Assembly: GCA_903813345.2 (NCBI GenBank)
Contig: CAIIXF020000002.1
Span: 1,652,001 to 1,716,000, forward strand
DNA from: Owenia fusiformis
Lineage: Eukaryota; Annelida; Polychaeta; Sabellida; Oweniidae
Reading direction: 5' to 3'
DNA length: 64,000 nucleotides
Shown here: positions 11,814 to 24,500 of the stretch, piece after piece
Numbering within the stretch: position 1 is the first letter of the stretch
Layout of the letters: every line of letters starts with the position of its first letter
Position numbers and translations under genes: made by a program
The notes under the pieces: generated by a model
Database searches by the model: none
What the model was told of the DNA's origin: nothing
Seen by the model: the letters and a program-made list of their open reading frames with translations, nothing else

Positions 11814-12415
11814 AAGTAATCTACGGAAAGCGAAAGGGGATATACCGCAGAATTTAAAATTCAATGGAGTTTTAACATGGGAGTGATATCACACACCGCG
11901 GCCCAGTCAGATATATTTCTGCGCACTTTATTTATTTAATTCACTTTGCACAACGCGCCCCTGTAATTCATTCAGTGCGCAATTAAAAATTGTTTATGAG
12001 TGATATCGCACACCGCGGCCCAGTAAGATCGATTTCTGCGCACTTTATTTATTAACATACTCAAAATATCGCGCTGAAGCTTGTATATGCTGGCGCATTG
12101 TAATTATAGTTTTCTGTTAATAAATGCCCAACAAGAAAGGGTAGCACAACGAATTCAACTTTTTTCGAAAGACTGCAGACTTGACCTGCGAAATTGTAAT
12201 TTTGGATCACAGTGATGCCTCTAGAGAGGATATCTATGAGAATTACAGAATATAGTGCGCAGAATTATAAAGTCAAACTGACCTCAAAATGGTAGTACAC
12301 AGTGTACACTGCCATCTTTCAATAAAGTAACTACAGACCTTCGTATACAAAATACCAGAATGATTGATGTAATACCTGTATACCATTTCTTCTGGGAGAA
12401 GGAAAGTTCCTATAT

Positions 12416-12625
12416 GTATTCCATGGCCGTAGCCAGGGGGCCTCACCCCCCTCCCCCTTGCCAAATATTCGTTCAAAATCATGCAGTTTTTCACCATTCT
12501 TAGCACTTTTCGCATGATTTTTTTGCCATAACTGTCAAAAAGCTCCCCCCTCTTGGCAAAATCTCCCCCTTGGTAAAACCACTCCCCCAGGTTAATCCAG
12601 GATACGGGTCTGTATTCTTAGACGA
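12416..12625. mobile_element. Small element with GCCGTAGCCAGGGGG end
   Basis: Left end CATGGCCGTAGCCAGGGGG and right end CCAGGATACGGGTCTG are imperfect inverted repeats around a C-run-rich interior, with GTATT on both sides as a possible target duplication. Ends of this look recur in many invertebrate genomes. Confidence 0.5.
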
Positions 12626-12817
12626 GATTGTTCAAGAACATAAGGTAGACATAAGTGCCACCTGTTAAAAGCTAGGAGATCTTTTCTAAGTTATTAAGTC
12701 ATCAATCAGCAGACTGGTAATTGTATCCCCCACCCACTTCAAACTCGATAGACTAACATACTATTACAATTTTATCTGTGTTTATTTGACTGTAGAAGGT
12801 GTACATTCATAGCATTG

Positions 12818-14390
12818 AATTGCATTTCATTGCATTGTATTGTATTGTATAGCACATCATTGTATTTATTGTACTGCATTTTATTGTATTGCACTGCATT
12901 GTATTGCACTGCATTGTATTCAATTGCATTATATTGTACTGTATTGCACTGTATTATATTATATTGCACTGCATTGTACTTTATTGCACTGCATTGTATT
13001 GGACTGCAGTGTACTACATTGTATTGCGCTGCATTGTATTGTATTGCACTGCATTATAATGTATTGCACTGTACCACATTGTGTTGCACTGCATTGTATT
13101 ACACTGCATTGTTTTGAATTGCACTGCAATATATTGCACTGCACCATATTGTATTGCATTGCATTGCAGTGCACTGCATTGTATTATATTGCACTGTATT
13201 GTATTGCACAGTATTGTATTGCATTGTCTTGAATTACACTGCATTTTATTACACTGCATTGTATTTTATTGCACTGCATTGTATTGTACTGCAGTGTACT
13301 GTATTCTATTGCACAGCATTGTTTTGTATTGCACTGTATTGTATTGCATTGTATTGAATTGCACTGTATTGTATTTTATTCCACTGCTTTGCACTACATT
13401 GTATTGCACTTTATTGAACTGCGATGTATTGTATTGCACTGTATTGTATTGCACTGCACTGAACTGCGATGTATTGTATTACACTGTATTGTATTGCACT
13501 GCACTGTATTGAACTGCGATGTATTGTATTGCACTGCATTGTATTGCACTGTACCACATTGTATTGTACTGCATTGTATTGAAATGAATTACATTGTAAC
13601 TGTATTGTATTTTATTGCACTGCATTGCACTACATTGTATTGCACTGTATTGAACTGCGATGTATTGTATTGCACTGCATTGTATTGCACTGTACCACAT
13701 TGTGTTGCACTGTATTGTATTACACTGCATTGCTTTGTATTGCACAGTATTGTATTGCATTGTCTTGATTTACACTGCATTTTATTACACTGCATTGTAT
13801 TTTATTGCAGTGTAATGTATTGTATTGCACAACATTGTATTGTATTGCACTGTGTTGTATTGCATTGTATTGAATTGCACTGTATTGTATTTTATTGCAC
13901 TGCATTGCACTACATTGTATTGCACTGTATTGAACTGTGATGTATTGCACTGCATTGTATTGCACTGTACCACATTGTATTGCACTGCATTGTATTGAAA
14001 TGAACTACATTGTATTGCACTGCACGGCATTGTTTTGCACTGTATTGCATTGCACTGCATTGTATTGCATTATATTGCACTGTATTGTATTGCATCGTAT
14101 TGCACTGCATTTTATTGTATTATATTACACTACATTGTATTGTATCATATTGCACTGCATTTTTTGCATCATATAACACTGCTTTGTATTGCATCATATT
14201 ACACTACATTGTATTGCATCATATTGCACTGCATTGTATTGCATCATATTGCTCTGCATTGTATTGCATCATATTGCACCGCATTGTATTACATCATATT
14301 GCACCACATTGTATTGCATCATATTGCACTGCATTGTATAACATCATATTGCACTGCATTGTATTGCATCATATTCCGTATTTACCATTT
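12818..14390. repeat. Pentanucleotide satellite (ATTGT/ATTGC/ACTGC), about 310 units
   Basis: Runs of five-base units ATTGT, ATTGC, ACTGC and ATTAT fill 1.57 kb, with block-scale internal duplications (compare 13240-13370 with 13790-13900). The last 200 bp shift to a longer composite unit containing CATCATATTGCACTGCATTG. Long open frames on both strands are artefacts of the five-base period. Confidence 0.97.
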
Positions 14391-15010
14391 CGTTACAGTT
14401 TTATTACATAAAATGTTATTTATAAGATTATAATTTTCAAACATTGAAAATATTTTATACAATATCAATTAAAAGATGTGAAATGGCCCAAAATAATATA
14501 TTTTCAATGGAACCCTTTGCAAGGGTCACTTCAACATAACGCCATGTGTAATCTGTATGCATAAGCTACGCCCTCTTTTAATGAACATTATCTTTGAAAC
14601 CATATTAGAATCGAATCTGATAAAAGTGCGCATCATGGTCCTGGATGTGCTGCGCGGTAGAATCGGGAAATTTCAAAGTTCTCCTCGTTAGAGCCATCAA
14701 TATTATCCAAAATTGTCATTTCGCTGGTTCACTCCGCAGTCTTTCGAAAAAAATCAAATTCGTGGTGCCACGAATTTTTATTCGTTATTTATTCACAGAT
14801 AATCATTTTTTCATCGCGCACTGAATGCCGGAATTTCTGCGCACTTTATTTTAATCAACTTTGCACAACGCGGCCCTTGTAATTCATTCAGTGCGCGATG
14901 AAATCTATCTGACTGGGCCGCGGTGTGTGATATCACTCCCATGTTAAAACTCCATTCGATTTTGAATTATGCGCATGTCCCCTATAGCTTTCCGTAGTAA
15001 TCGATACTGC

Positions 15011-15807
15011 TACGTAAGTAATCGATACTGTTACGTTATGGTATCATATGGTGATTTATATGTGATTTATATGCACGGTAAATCCTAAAGTGCCATATCA
15101 TATTTAATTAATAGAGAACTACACATATTTGTTAATTAATGAACAAATACAGCATAATCACATCAAATAATTACAGATCTTTGATTGCATTTACATCCAA
15201 TGTAATTGATTCCTAAGGTGATTAAAATTTCCATACATGAGCTTGGCTGGAGGTATTTACAATTACTCTAAAATTATTCGTTTTGTGTACTTTTCAGTTC
15301 AGGAATGAAAAAGTTCAATTAATTGTCGTTTTAGATGGGTTTCTTCCAATGCAAATACAGGTGTTGTTCCATTATAATTCAATTGATTCGATCTCGCCCA
15401 ACAAAAATGTGAAGGATTTTAGCCCAAAACTCAATGAAATGTAGGATAACACAATGTAGGTGTTGTTTCCAGACTTTAAACGAGCGCGGCAGCATGAATG
15501 CAATTGCAAAGTCTAGGAGACAGCGCATGAGTGGCCCGGATTAAATCATCAACAATTCATCGAGTCATGTGCTTAATTCTTTTCACTAATTGCAAACGAT
15601 TTCATAAAATATCATTTAAAAGAATAATTTTTGCAGTGCAATGCAACTTTATGCAAGGGTAACATTTGACCTGCATAAGTACCTGTTTTACTAGATAGTT
15701 ATTTCCTATGAACATGATGATATTATACTAGCTACTTTATTATACTACTACGATTTTAACTAATTTCTAAATAACAGATATATTGGAATGGGTCTGTGGT
15801 TGATTAT
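15011..15807. other. Intergenic, nothing recognised
   Basis: AT-rich sequence without supported exons or repeats, apart from GTAATCGATACTG repeated twice at 14998-15035. Confidence 0.45.
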
Positions 15808-15874
15808 GCAAGGGGCGATCCATATATTCTGATAAAAATGCTCTCATACTGTATGGATCGCCCCTTGTATAACG
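15808..15874. repeat. Short perfect hairpin
   Basis: ATGCAAGGGGCGATCCATA pairs with TATGGATCGCCCCTTGTAT across a loop of about 27 bases. Likely a tiny MITE; a structured RNA is possible but nothing supports it. Confidence 0.75.
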
Positions 15875-16723
15875 AATCGGAAATACTTCGTTCTGCTTGG
15901 CTGGATCTTGCCACGCATTGATAAGTGAAGCTATATGGGAATATACATTTTATTAGGCTTTGCTGTACATAAATACATTAGTTGGATGGGATGCAATAAA
16001 TTAAACCAAGTAATCATATAATGGTACTTGATTCTCGTTTTATATGTCTCTGATTAAGTGATGAATAGATAATTTATCAAACAAAAATGCCATCAAATTA
16101 AAGGTATTGCATGTAAATTAATTTGAGTCGCTGAAATAGTGTTATATAAAAGAAATGTTGTTCGACAATAATAATTATGTTAAAATGAAACATACTTTTA
16201 TCAGAATTTGACAGAATGAAATTCGGAGCTCATATTGTTCAAATGGCGGGAAATTCAAATATGTGAAAGTCAGAGTCTAACATGTACATTTTTTGAAATA
16301 TATCAAAAACAACTTTTAAATAATAAATAAATGACTAGACAAGAATATTATAAGTTATTGAATGATTTGAAGTGCAATACATATATATACATGTTTATCC
16401 TATGCCAAGTAGAGTTTTAAGGAGATAAGTTGGTAAGATATATCCCGTATCCTGATTTTGAGGTTTCCATATCCTGAACCTCCATATCTCCCGCCATATC
16501 TCCCGCTCCAGGGCATATCTTCCCGCTTGGAAAAAAAATTTGAAAAAATAAGATTTTTTTTTAAAAATGTGAAATTTTGAAAAAAAGAAAAAATTGAAAA
16601 AAGAAAAAAATAGATTTTTTTCAAAAAATTAGAAAAATGTGAAAAAATTGAAAAAATAAAAAAAAAATGAAAAAAATTGAAAGAAAATTAGAAAACTCTA
16701 CTTGGTATAGGATAAAGCAGTTA

Positions 16724-17594
16724 CACTCCCCTCCATAAGTTTGGCAACCTTTTTTCCCCCATTGAACTACGTGTTAAAGCCTCTTTACCTTTGAATTTTT
16801 ATTTACTTAACCTGCGATGAAAATACTTATACTATTAATGGAAACGTAATTTGACTTTAATTTCAATACCTCCAAAGTTTATCAATTTTTTCCCTCAATT
16901 ACATTAAGTCGAAAATCGATGATAAATTTGATGAATTTTGAAAATCGACATTCCCATGTTAACCAATGGGAAATGGTAGGTTTGCCGCAAGTCATATGAC
17001 AGAATATCCATCCATCCGAGTCCTTGCAAAAAATACGAGTTAGGCAGGCAATTGAATTTGCTAACTTTATTTAACAAAAAAATGATATGTTTCTTCAGGT
17101 TCAACAAAGTTGTAAGGCTTTAAAGTCAAAATTGTTTTTCAAAAAACCTCTCCCATTGAAATAACACAGGAGGCGAAAAATTATTTTCTAAAATGACTTT
17201 GAAGCGCTGTAACTTTAATATTCATCAAATAAACTAAACACTTAGTGTTCATAAAAGTTAGACAATTCAGTTTTCTATATAAAATTTTTTTTTGCTGAAT
17301 CTTTTACTAAAAAGATATCCTGATTTCTGATTTGCCCCGAACCCTCCATTTCCCATTGGATTACATGGGAATGACGATTTTCAAGAATTCATCAAATTTA
17401 TCATCAATTTTTGACCTATTGTAATTGAGGAAAAAAATTGAGAAAATTTAGAGGTATTGGAAATAAAGTCAAGTTACGTTTTCATCAATATGATAAGTTG
17501 TTTCATCGCCGGTTAAGTAAAAATTCAAACGTAAAGAGGCTTTAACACGTAGTTCAATGGGGAAAAAAGGTTGCCAAACTTATGGAGGGGAGTG
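16724..17594. mobile_element. Tc1/mariner-type long-inverted-repeat element, copy 2
   Basis: Same element as 10428-11302 but reversed: its asymmetric middle (AATGGGAAATGG, then TTGCCGCAAGTCATATGAC) is the reverse complement of the other copy. 871 bp, flanked by TA at 16722-16723 and 17595-17596. Arms are imperfectly paired, so divergence accumulated after insertion. Confidence 0.88.
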
Positions 17595-17745
17595 TATGTA
17601 CGGTCGGTTTGGATATTTGGTTCATCCCTCGTGAGATATGCACATCTACCTTCGGTCCCTACGGTCCCTCAGGTAGATATGCATATCTCCCTCTGGATAA
17701 ACCCCATATCCAAAACCTCCCAGTACATAACCCTTATATATTCTG
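17595..17745. repeat. Dispersed repeat, TACGGTCGGTTTGG type, copy 1
   Basis: A GGTCCCT-rich segment ending CCAAAACCTCCCAGTACA is shared with 19072-19185. The two copies are in the same orientation and about 70 percent alike by eye. Confidence 0.65.
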
Positions 17746-17867
17746 CTCGAGAAATTCTGTATTGGTACGAGACGAAGTAGAGTGCCAATACAGAATATCG
17801 AGACAGAATATATCCTGTATTGCACTTCAAATCATTCAATAACGATTTTATCGTGTGATCCTCCGTA

Positions 17868-17956
17868 TTGTTACTGAGATTGTCCCATCAGTAAAAATAT
17901 TTTCTGTATTGCGACGGAGATGATCAACAGGGACAATCTCAGTAGCAATACAGATT
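17868..17956. repeat. Hairpin with 19-base stem
   Basis: ATTGTTACTGAGATTGTCCC pairs with GGGACAATCTCAGTAGCAAT, with about 45 bases between. No adjacent gene explains it. Confidence 0.7.
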
Positions 17957-18508
17957 GGTCCAGCACAAGAACCGACCAATCAGAGGGCTTCATTTTACAG
18001 ATCATACGATAAACAAGTTTACATAGGGCCTTTAAATGGATCTGATAAATGCAATATAAACAATGCAATAATGTAATAAACTCCACGCTAAGTCAATCAG
18101 AACGTGTCAAGGTATAAAGTTCATTAATGGGGATATCTCTAAAATGATGTTGACTTTGTTTCAGCCAGGGGATTAAAACAATAGATTGCAATTCAGCTTC
18201 TATTTACATGGCGGCTTAGCGTAATGTAACAGCTTAATGAAACAAATTAAGCAAGTGTGAGCGCAATTTAATCACGGAATTGACTTTTTCAGTCAATTAT
18301 AACCGTCAAAATAATTAATCAGTTAACGATTTATTATTCAGCTACCCAGAGTAAGAAGGATTCTTAGTAACAGAGCGAACCCAAACCAAGCAGTATTAAT
18401 TGATGAACGGACCAATGGTATCACACACATTTATATTTTTCTAACAACTGAACCATCATTAGGATTTGATGTATTGGATAAAATGAAGTGTGGAGAATTT
18501 TTAACAAA

Positions 18509-18590
18509 ATGTCAACAAGGATCATGTATACACAATGTTTAATTGGTGACGTACCAATGTTACTACCTACTTTGATTCTGTTAGAAATAG
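18509..18590 (+). CDS. C-type lectin receptor exon 1, signal peptide
   Basis: ATG at 18509, 27 codons plus one base to a GTGAGT donor at 18591. The leftover base fits the two-base start of the next exon, completing a hydrophobic run that ends just before CPSVW. A second in-frame ATG before LLPTLILLE could be the real start. No other upstream exon of this phase stands out. Confidence 0.55.
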
Positions 18591-21500
18591 GTGAGTTAAA
18601 TTCAGATAATGTCTAGTTTTATTTTGGCCAATTTGACTACTTTTAAAGATCGTTACATCACTTAAAATTAATGCTATTTGGTAATAACTATTGATTGAAA
18701 TTATAATTCCCGAAGGTGGACTATTTTATTTATTTTTTTGCTTTCTGTTGTTTATATTATTTCGTTATACTCCAAATGTGAAAATCTTCTAAAAGATGTC
18801 TTTGAATATAGTAATAAGTAAGTTGATGTTTTTTGTTAGTATGAGTACGTAAGTGGAAAGCTAAAATACATTGAAAAGCAGAGAAAACAAGACATTGCCA
18901 CTGATTTGAACTATTTTTAAATACTAATCATAGAATACAATATAATATATTATAATATAATATAACATAATATAATATAATATTTATGATATAATATATG
19001 ATATGATATAATATGATATGATGTAATATAATGCACCTAGAACCTCAGTAGGTATGGAATATATCTGTTATGTACGGTCGGTTTAGGGTACAGACCTCAT
19101 ACCTCCCTGCGGTCCCTCGGGAGATACACATTCCTTGGGATAAACCCTGTATCCAAAACCTCCCAGTACACAATCCTTATACTGTCATGTAAAATAATTG
19201 GTTGAAATAAAATATGCCAATACTATGTTATTGTTGCTTATTTGTTAAGATACCTATCAAATTGCATGCCATGTCACATGTCACACTTAAGCAAATTCCA
19301 AGAAAGAAAAGACTTCCGAAACAGTATCCGAAATTTAATAAGACATTTAATACTGTACGCAACGGTTCCTAATGTCTCCAAAATAAATCACCAAATGGGT
19401 GATTTCTATTTAGAAGACTTTTTTAGCACGTGATACGTCTTGTATATGCCACTGTGGTGTCTTGGATTGTGACATGTTGCATGTTTTGTATATATTTTTA
19501 TAATATATAAATAAATAAATAAAATAAATAAATAAAATGAATATATGCCTAATCCTTTCCACAGGATAACACATAGTAATTTGTAAGTGATAAATATAGG
19601 GGTGCTTCTACTATTTTACCCCTTGCACTCGTTCGACTTTGCTTCTCATCTTTTTATAACTAGACTCTGCGTGCAAGGTAACTATACATGATACGACGTC
19701 AGATATTGTTAGTACCTCAATGTAAATACTCGCATCTGATTGGTCAATTAGCGGTCAACATTTTTGCCTGTACCTCACCTGTGCATCATGGGATATCATA
19801 TTATCAACCGCTTATGTTACTGTACTACACTTGTGAATTATGGGAAATATGACGTCATAATGTTTACAGAAAAAACATGGTAGACGGACATTTCGTAACG
19901 TTGATGAAAGTTATATTTTGACTTTGCTAGACGACAAGTATAGCAAAAATACAAAAAGAAACGAAAAATTAGCATTAATTTACAAGTGAGTATGCAGCTA
20001 TGTGCCAAAAACAAAGAGTTTAGCTACCACTGTCTCAAGATTTTCTTAAAAAATTATTGCTGGCGTGGTTCGGAGAAAAGATTGTGAAATGAAGATATGA
20101 TTGATGACTGTCGTCTATATGTGTATTATTAGTTTTTTCTGACTAACAAAACAATTGTAGACCTCTCCATTCGGTCAACCGTCAAAACCATATACCTCGA
20201 CTGTAAACCTTGAAACTACTGTTGACCTCGACCTTCGGTCTCTGTCAACAGTAGTTTCTCGGTTTACAGTCTCGGTATACAATTTTGCCGGTTGACCTCT
20301 GGAGAGGTCAACAATTGTATACTGTACATCGCGGCATTTTACTGCATTTTTAATGCGTACTTACTTTTAAAACCGCAATATCTCGACAGCAAAATCATGT
20401 TTTTCTACAATTTTTCGTCATCAGTTGAACACGTATGTCAATGAAATATTTTGCTTATCAGAATTCCAAATAACTGATTTGGGACTTTTTAAATGAGAAT
20501 CACGCAAGCCGTATTATGCGACTTTCTATGCTAAAACCGGGTGTCGACTGTAACATTTTGAAGAAAAGTGATTTTAATTTTAAACGAAAAATGAAGATAA
20601 CTTTTTCATTTCCCAACGGATCTTTCTCAAATTTTCACAATATTTAAATTCACCATTTTGGAAAAGACAAACAGATTCTGTGTGATGACGTCATAATATA
20701 AAAATGCTAACTTAACGCTTATATTTATGCAAAAAAGTGTCGACAGGCAGAATTTCGTACCAACAGGATATATATTTTGATCAATTAAACATTAAATCGT
20801 TTGAAAGGTGAATTATTCTTTTTTGATTCCTGAAAGGCATATCATATTCTATATTTTTTATCAAAAAACTATATCATTTCGATTAAAATTCAGTCTGTAA
20901 GGAGTATAAATTGAAAGAATTATGAAGTGAAGCCATGTGAAAAATTCACAAAATTACGTTTCATTTTTTGAGTTCAAATATTTAATTTGAACCATTATAT
21001 ATTGAAATAGACATCGTTTTATCACCGCAACCCCAAGTGAAGCCTTAACAAAATAAGACGTTACGCCGTTAGCGTATTATATGTTCTCCTTTATTATTCA
21101 TTGCTTTAAATAAATAAAACTAAATATTCGAGTTAAAATAAATTACAAAAAATGCATTTAACAATGCTTAATATCTTCCCGTCTGTGTTTATCAGTTGAA
21201 TATGACAAGGGGCATTGTGAAAGAGTTTAGAAAGACGGTGCGACAACGAGAGCGCAGGGCCGAAAAGCGCGACAAAGAAGAAAACGGGTAGGGTTTGAAA
21301 TGTCTACTTTCTGGTGATTCTAATTCTGTATATCGTGACACAACCTTTTTGAATATAGAATTGTATTGAAGCGCACATTAATCTGAACAAAACTTGAAGT
21401 TTTTAAGAAGATTCCACGAATATTAAAACGTTTGCAATTACTTGGAGGAGCATTGCGCATATTTATCGCGTAAATCTTTGCATTTTGTCGGTAAAATGAA

Positions 21501-24500
21501 CAATTACACTGTTACGCCGTGATGTACAGTATCTGACGTCGTATCACATGGGAACATCAAAAAATCTACAAATTATCATTTCTATTCAAGTTGGTCACGA
21601 ACAATGTGAAAAATATGATTTACTGACCATAGTCGCGCACCACCATTTCCACGCTCCCGAACATATTTCTCAACTCGCGAACAGAGATTCGTGTTCGCGA
21701 AGGGAACGTAGTTCGCGAGCTAAGAACTGATGTTCGCGTTGTTAGAAGTCTAGGAAGCCTGTGCTTGTATTGTTATGTTTTGCGTACACTTTCCAGGTTC
21801 ACTTCTTGCCTGCCCATCTGTGTGGATATCGGATGGAGATAACTGCTACTACAGTTCAACTGTGTTAGTAACACATTCTGAAGCACAAACAGCCTGTAGC
21901 GGCACAGGATCCACTTTAATGGTCATTGAAAATGCGGCTGAAAATAGTCAGGCATCAACACTGTAAGTAATCAAATTGATTCTGGGTTTTTACCTGGGCA
22001 TGACACTCAGAAACAACTTGTATCTATTGTAAATATGATTACTTCAAATTTTGACCATAATATTTCTACTAGAGGGATCTTTCTTGATATTGAGGGTGCG
22101 TTTGACGGCGTCCCCCACTACTTACTTCTCCATAAGCTAAAATCATACGGTATCTGTGAGAACATTATTAATCTGATAGGGTCCTACCTTAATAACAGAA
22201 AATTAAAAGTTAGGGTGAATGGTACAACTTCAATAAATTCAGATACTTTATATGACAATATTGATGGGACAATGGAAGGGATTCTAGGTACAGGAGGAAT
22301 GGATTTAGGGGGGTTTGACAAAGGAGTAATAAATTGTGGGGTTCCTCAAGGGTCAAAATTAGGTCTTCTGTTTTTCTTACTTTATATCAATGACCTAGCC
22401 GATGCAGTTTTAAATAGCACTTTGTACCTTTATGCCGATGATAGCTCAATTTTTCTTCCTGTCAAAAAGGAGGACTCAGTTCATGAAACTTATCTAAAAC
22501 TCCAAAGCGATGTTAATAGAATAGAGATCTGGTCAAAGACTTGGAAATTAAAATTTAAGACAAGTAAAAGTAAGGAAGTGTTTTTCCAGTCCAAAACTAG
22601 AACTCCAATGGCTCAAATTCCTATTGTGTTAAATGGTGACTCTATCCCTTTCACCAATAGTCACAAACATCTTGGACTTATTTTAGACAAGGCTTTAAAC
22701 TTTGAAGAACACATTAACAGTATAATTGTTAAATGTAACAGGATGTTGAACCCACTTATGGCACTAAAACATAACTTAAGATCACAACATCTAGAGAAGA
22801 TTTATATGGCATTTATACTACCTCACTTAGAATATGGGAATATCATTTTTGATTGTGCAAACTTAAATTTACTTCCTAAATTGGATAGTATTCAGTATAG
22901 GGCAGCATTGATTGTCAGTGCATGTACCCAAGGTACAAATGCAACCAAAGTCACCTCATGCTTAGGTTGGAGGTCCCTAGGGGCCAGGAGGGATGAAAAG
23001 AAACTATTGTTTACTTATGACGTCATAAATAACAACAAAATGCCTTCCTATGTAAACCAGGCCTTTTCTTTATATAGAAATCATAATGTAATGAATAATG
23101 GAAATCGGTTACGCAGAGTCAGATCTTTCAGAATACCAGCTCACTGTAAGGCCAAGATCAGAAAGGGTACAGTGATATCTTGTATAACAGCATGGGAGAA
23201 ACTGCCTGGTGATTTGAAAGCTATCCAATCTAGAAATTGTTTTAAGTTTAACCTGAGGAAACATATTCAAAATTCTAAAATAAAGCTACCTACTCCAAAA
23301 TTGCATCTTGATAGGAAGACAGAATCAACTTTGAATAAGACTCGATGTGACTTTATTTTTAGGCAGCATTTATTCACACATAATTTTAGAAACATTGATA
23401 TTCCAAGTTGTAATTGTGGCTTTAGATCACAGTCTACAATGCACCTATTATTACACTGCCCTCTATTCATTGTTCAGCGAAACTTGTTTTTGGAAGAACT
23501 TGGGGAACTGCCATCCTTTGATTTAACCGTGTTTGGTCAACTCAGACAGCAAGACAGGGTAAATTATTTGTTATACGGTGATTGCTCATTATCGTATCTG
23601 ACAAATCAGAAAATTGTTGAAATGACTGCAGGTTTTCTGCAGTTAATTGTTACTATTTTAAATGAGTAAGTTTTTATTTTTATATACTGTTCTGCATAAC
23701 CGAGTTGATCCATAAATCTCATTGCAACTTCACTTTACATTATATAAATTCTTGACTACCAGGGCCAATAATGCATTGCTTCGGCCCTTGCTGTGTTTGT
23801 AATTTGTTTTGTTTAAATGATAATAAAAAACTTTAAACCTAAAATCAAATTGATTTCACTTTAAAGGTCCCATATTAAGTTTAACCATATTTGGCTGATA
23901 TTGTAGTCTTGCCTAATAATCAAAAAATGCTATATGTATTTTTTTTAATTTTCAAAAAAATGTTTTGAATGACTTTTGTTCGAAAAATCGCGCATTTATT
24001 TAAAACTTAATTTTAGAGCTCACGTAAATCTTTTAATAAGTATTATTTCTCTCCAATACATGGCAGTAATCCTCGTGTAACTTTTGTCGCATAAATGAAC
24101 CTATCAATGCATGGAAGTGGTTCAGAGAAAAATACATTTTAAAATTCTCATTCAATACAATTGAAATCAATGGTAAAGCAATATTTAAAACATCATATAT
24201 TCTTGTTTGCAACCTATTAACACAAACAACATTGGGTTATTTTAAAAGTTTAACATATTAAAGAAAAAGCTGACATTGATAAAATTATTGGGATTTTTTT
24301 TTCAAAATGTTTGCACCATAAATGACATCACAATGATGTCACTTAGGGTGCAACATTTTTTAATATGTTAAAACATTTAAGAGGCACATTGAAAATGACA
24401 TTTTACTATTGAAATAGATATATTTTGTTCAATCTTGACAGAAGGTGTTAAAAAGATAATGTGTTTCGATTGTATAATGGAATATTCGAAAATGTCAACT

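Larger units (their letters stand above)
11814..15010. mobile_element. 3.2-kb foldback element enclosing a pentanucleotide array
   Basis: Arms of about 400 bp are inverted copies: 11820-12235 against about 14660-15000. Shared blocks include GGAGTTTTAACATGGGAGTG, ATATCACACACCGCGGCCCA and TTTTTTCGAAAGACTGC. A sub-block with CTGCGCACTTTATTT and ATTCATTCAGTGCGC is in direct orientation in both arms. The interior holds a small inverted-repeat element (12416-12625) and the ATTGC array. No transposase seen. Confidence 0.8.
16345..17850. mobile_element. Host inverted-repeat element interrupted by a Tc1-type insertion
   Basis: AAGTTATTGAATGATTTGAA at about 16352 reappears inverted at about 17825, each next to GTGCAATAC. 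The left part also has a hairpin element (16395-16717, stem TATCCTATGCCAAGTAGAG) with an A/T-run loop; the right part contains a module starting TACGGTCGGTTTGG that recurs at 19072. The Tc1-type copy 2 sits between them, so this is a nest of at least two insertions. Confidence 0.6.

Noticed and set aside
12815-14433. Many overlapping frames on both strands
   Set aside because: A five-base repeat without stops opens all frames; no protein meaning.
22035-23669. Treating the reverse transcriptase frame as a host gene
   Set aside because: Target-site duplications, A-rich tail and 5' truncation show it is a LINE insertion in the lectin intron.
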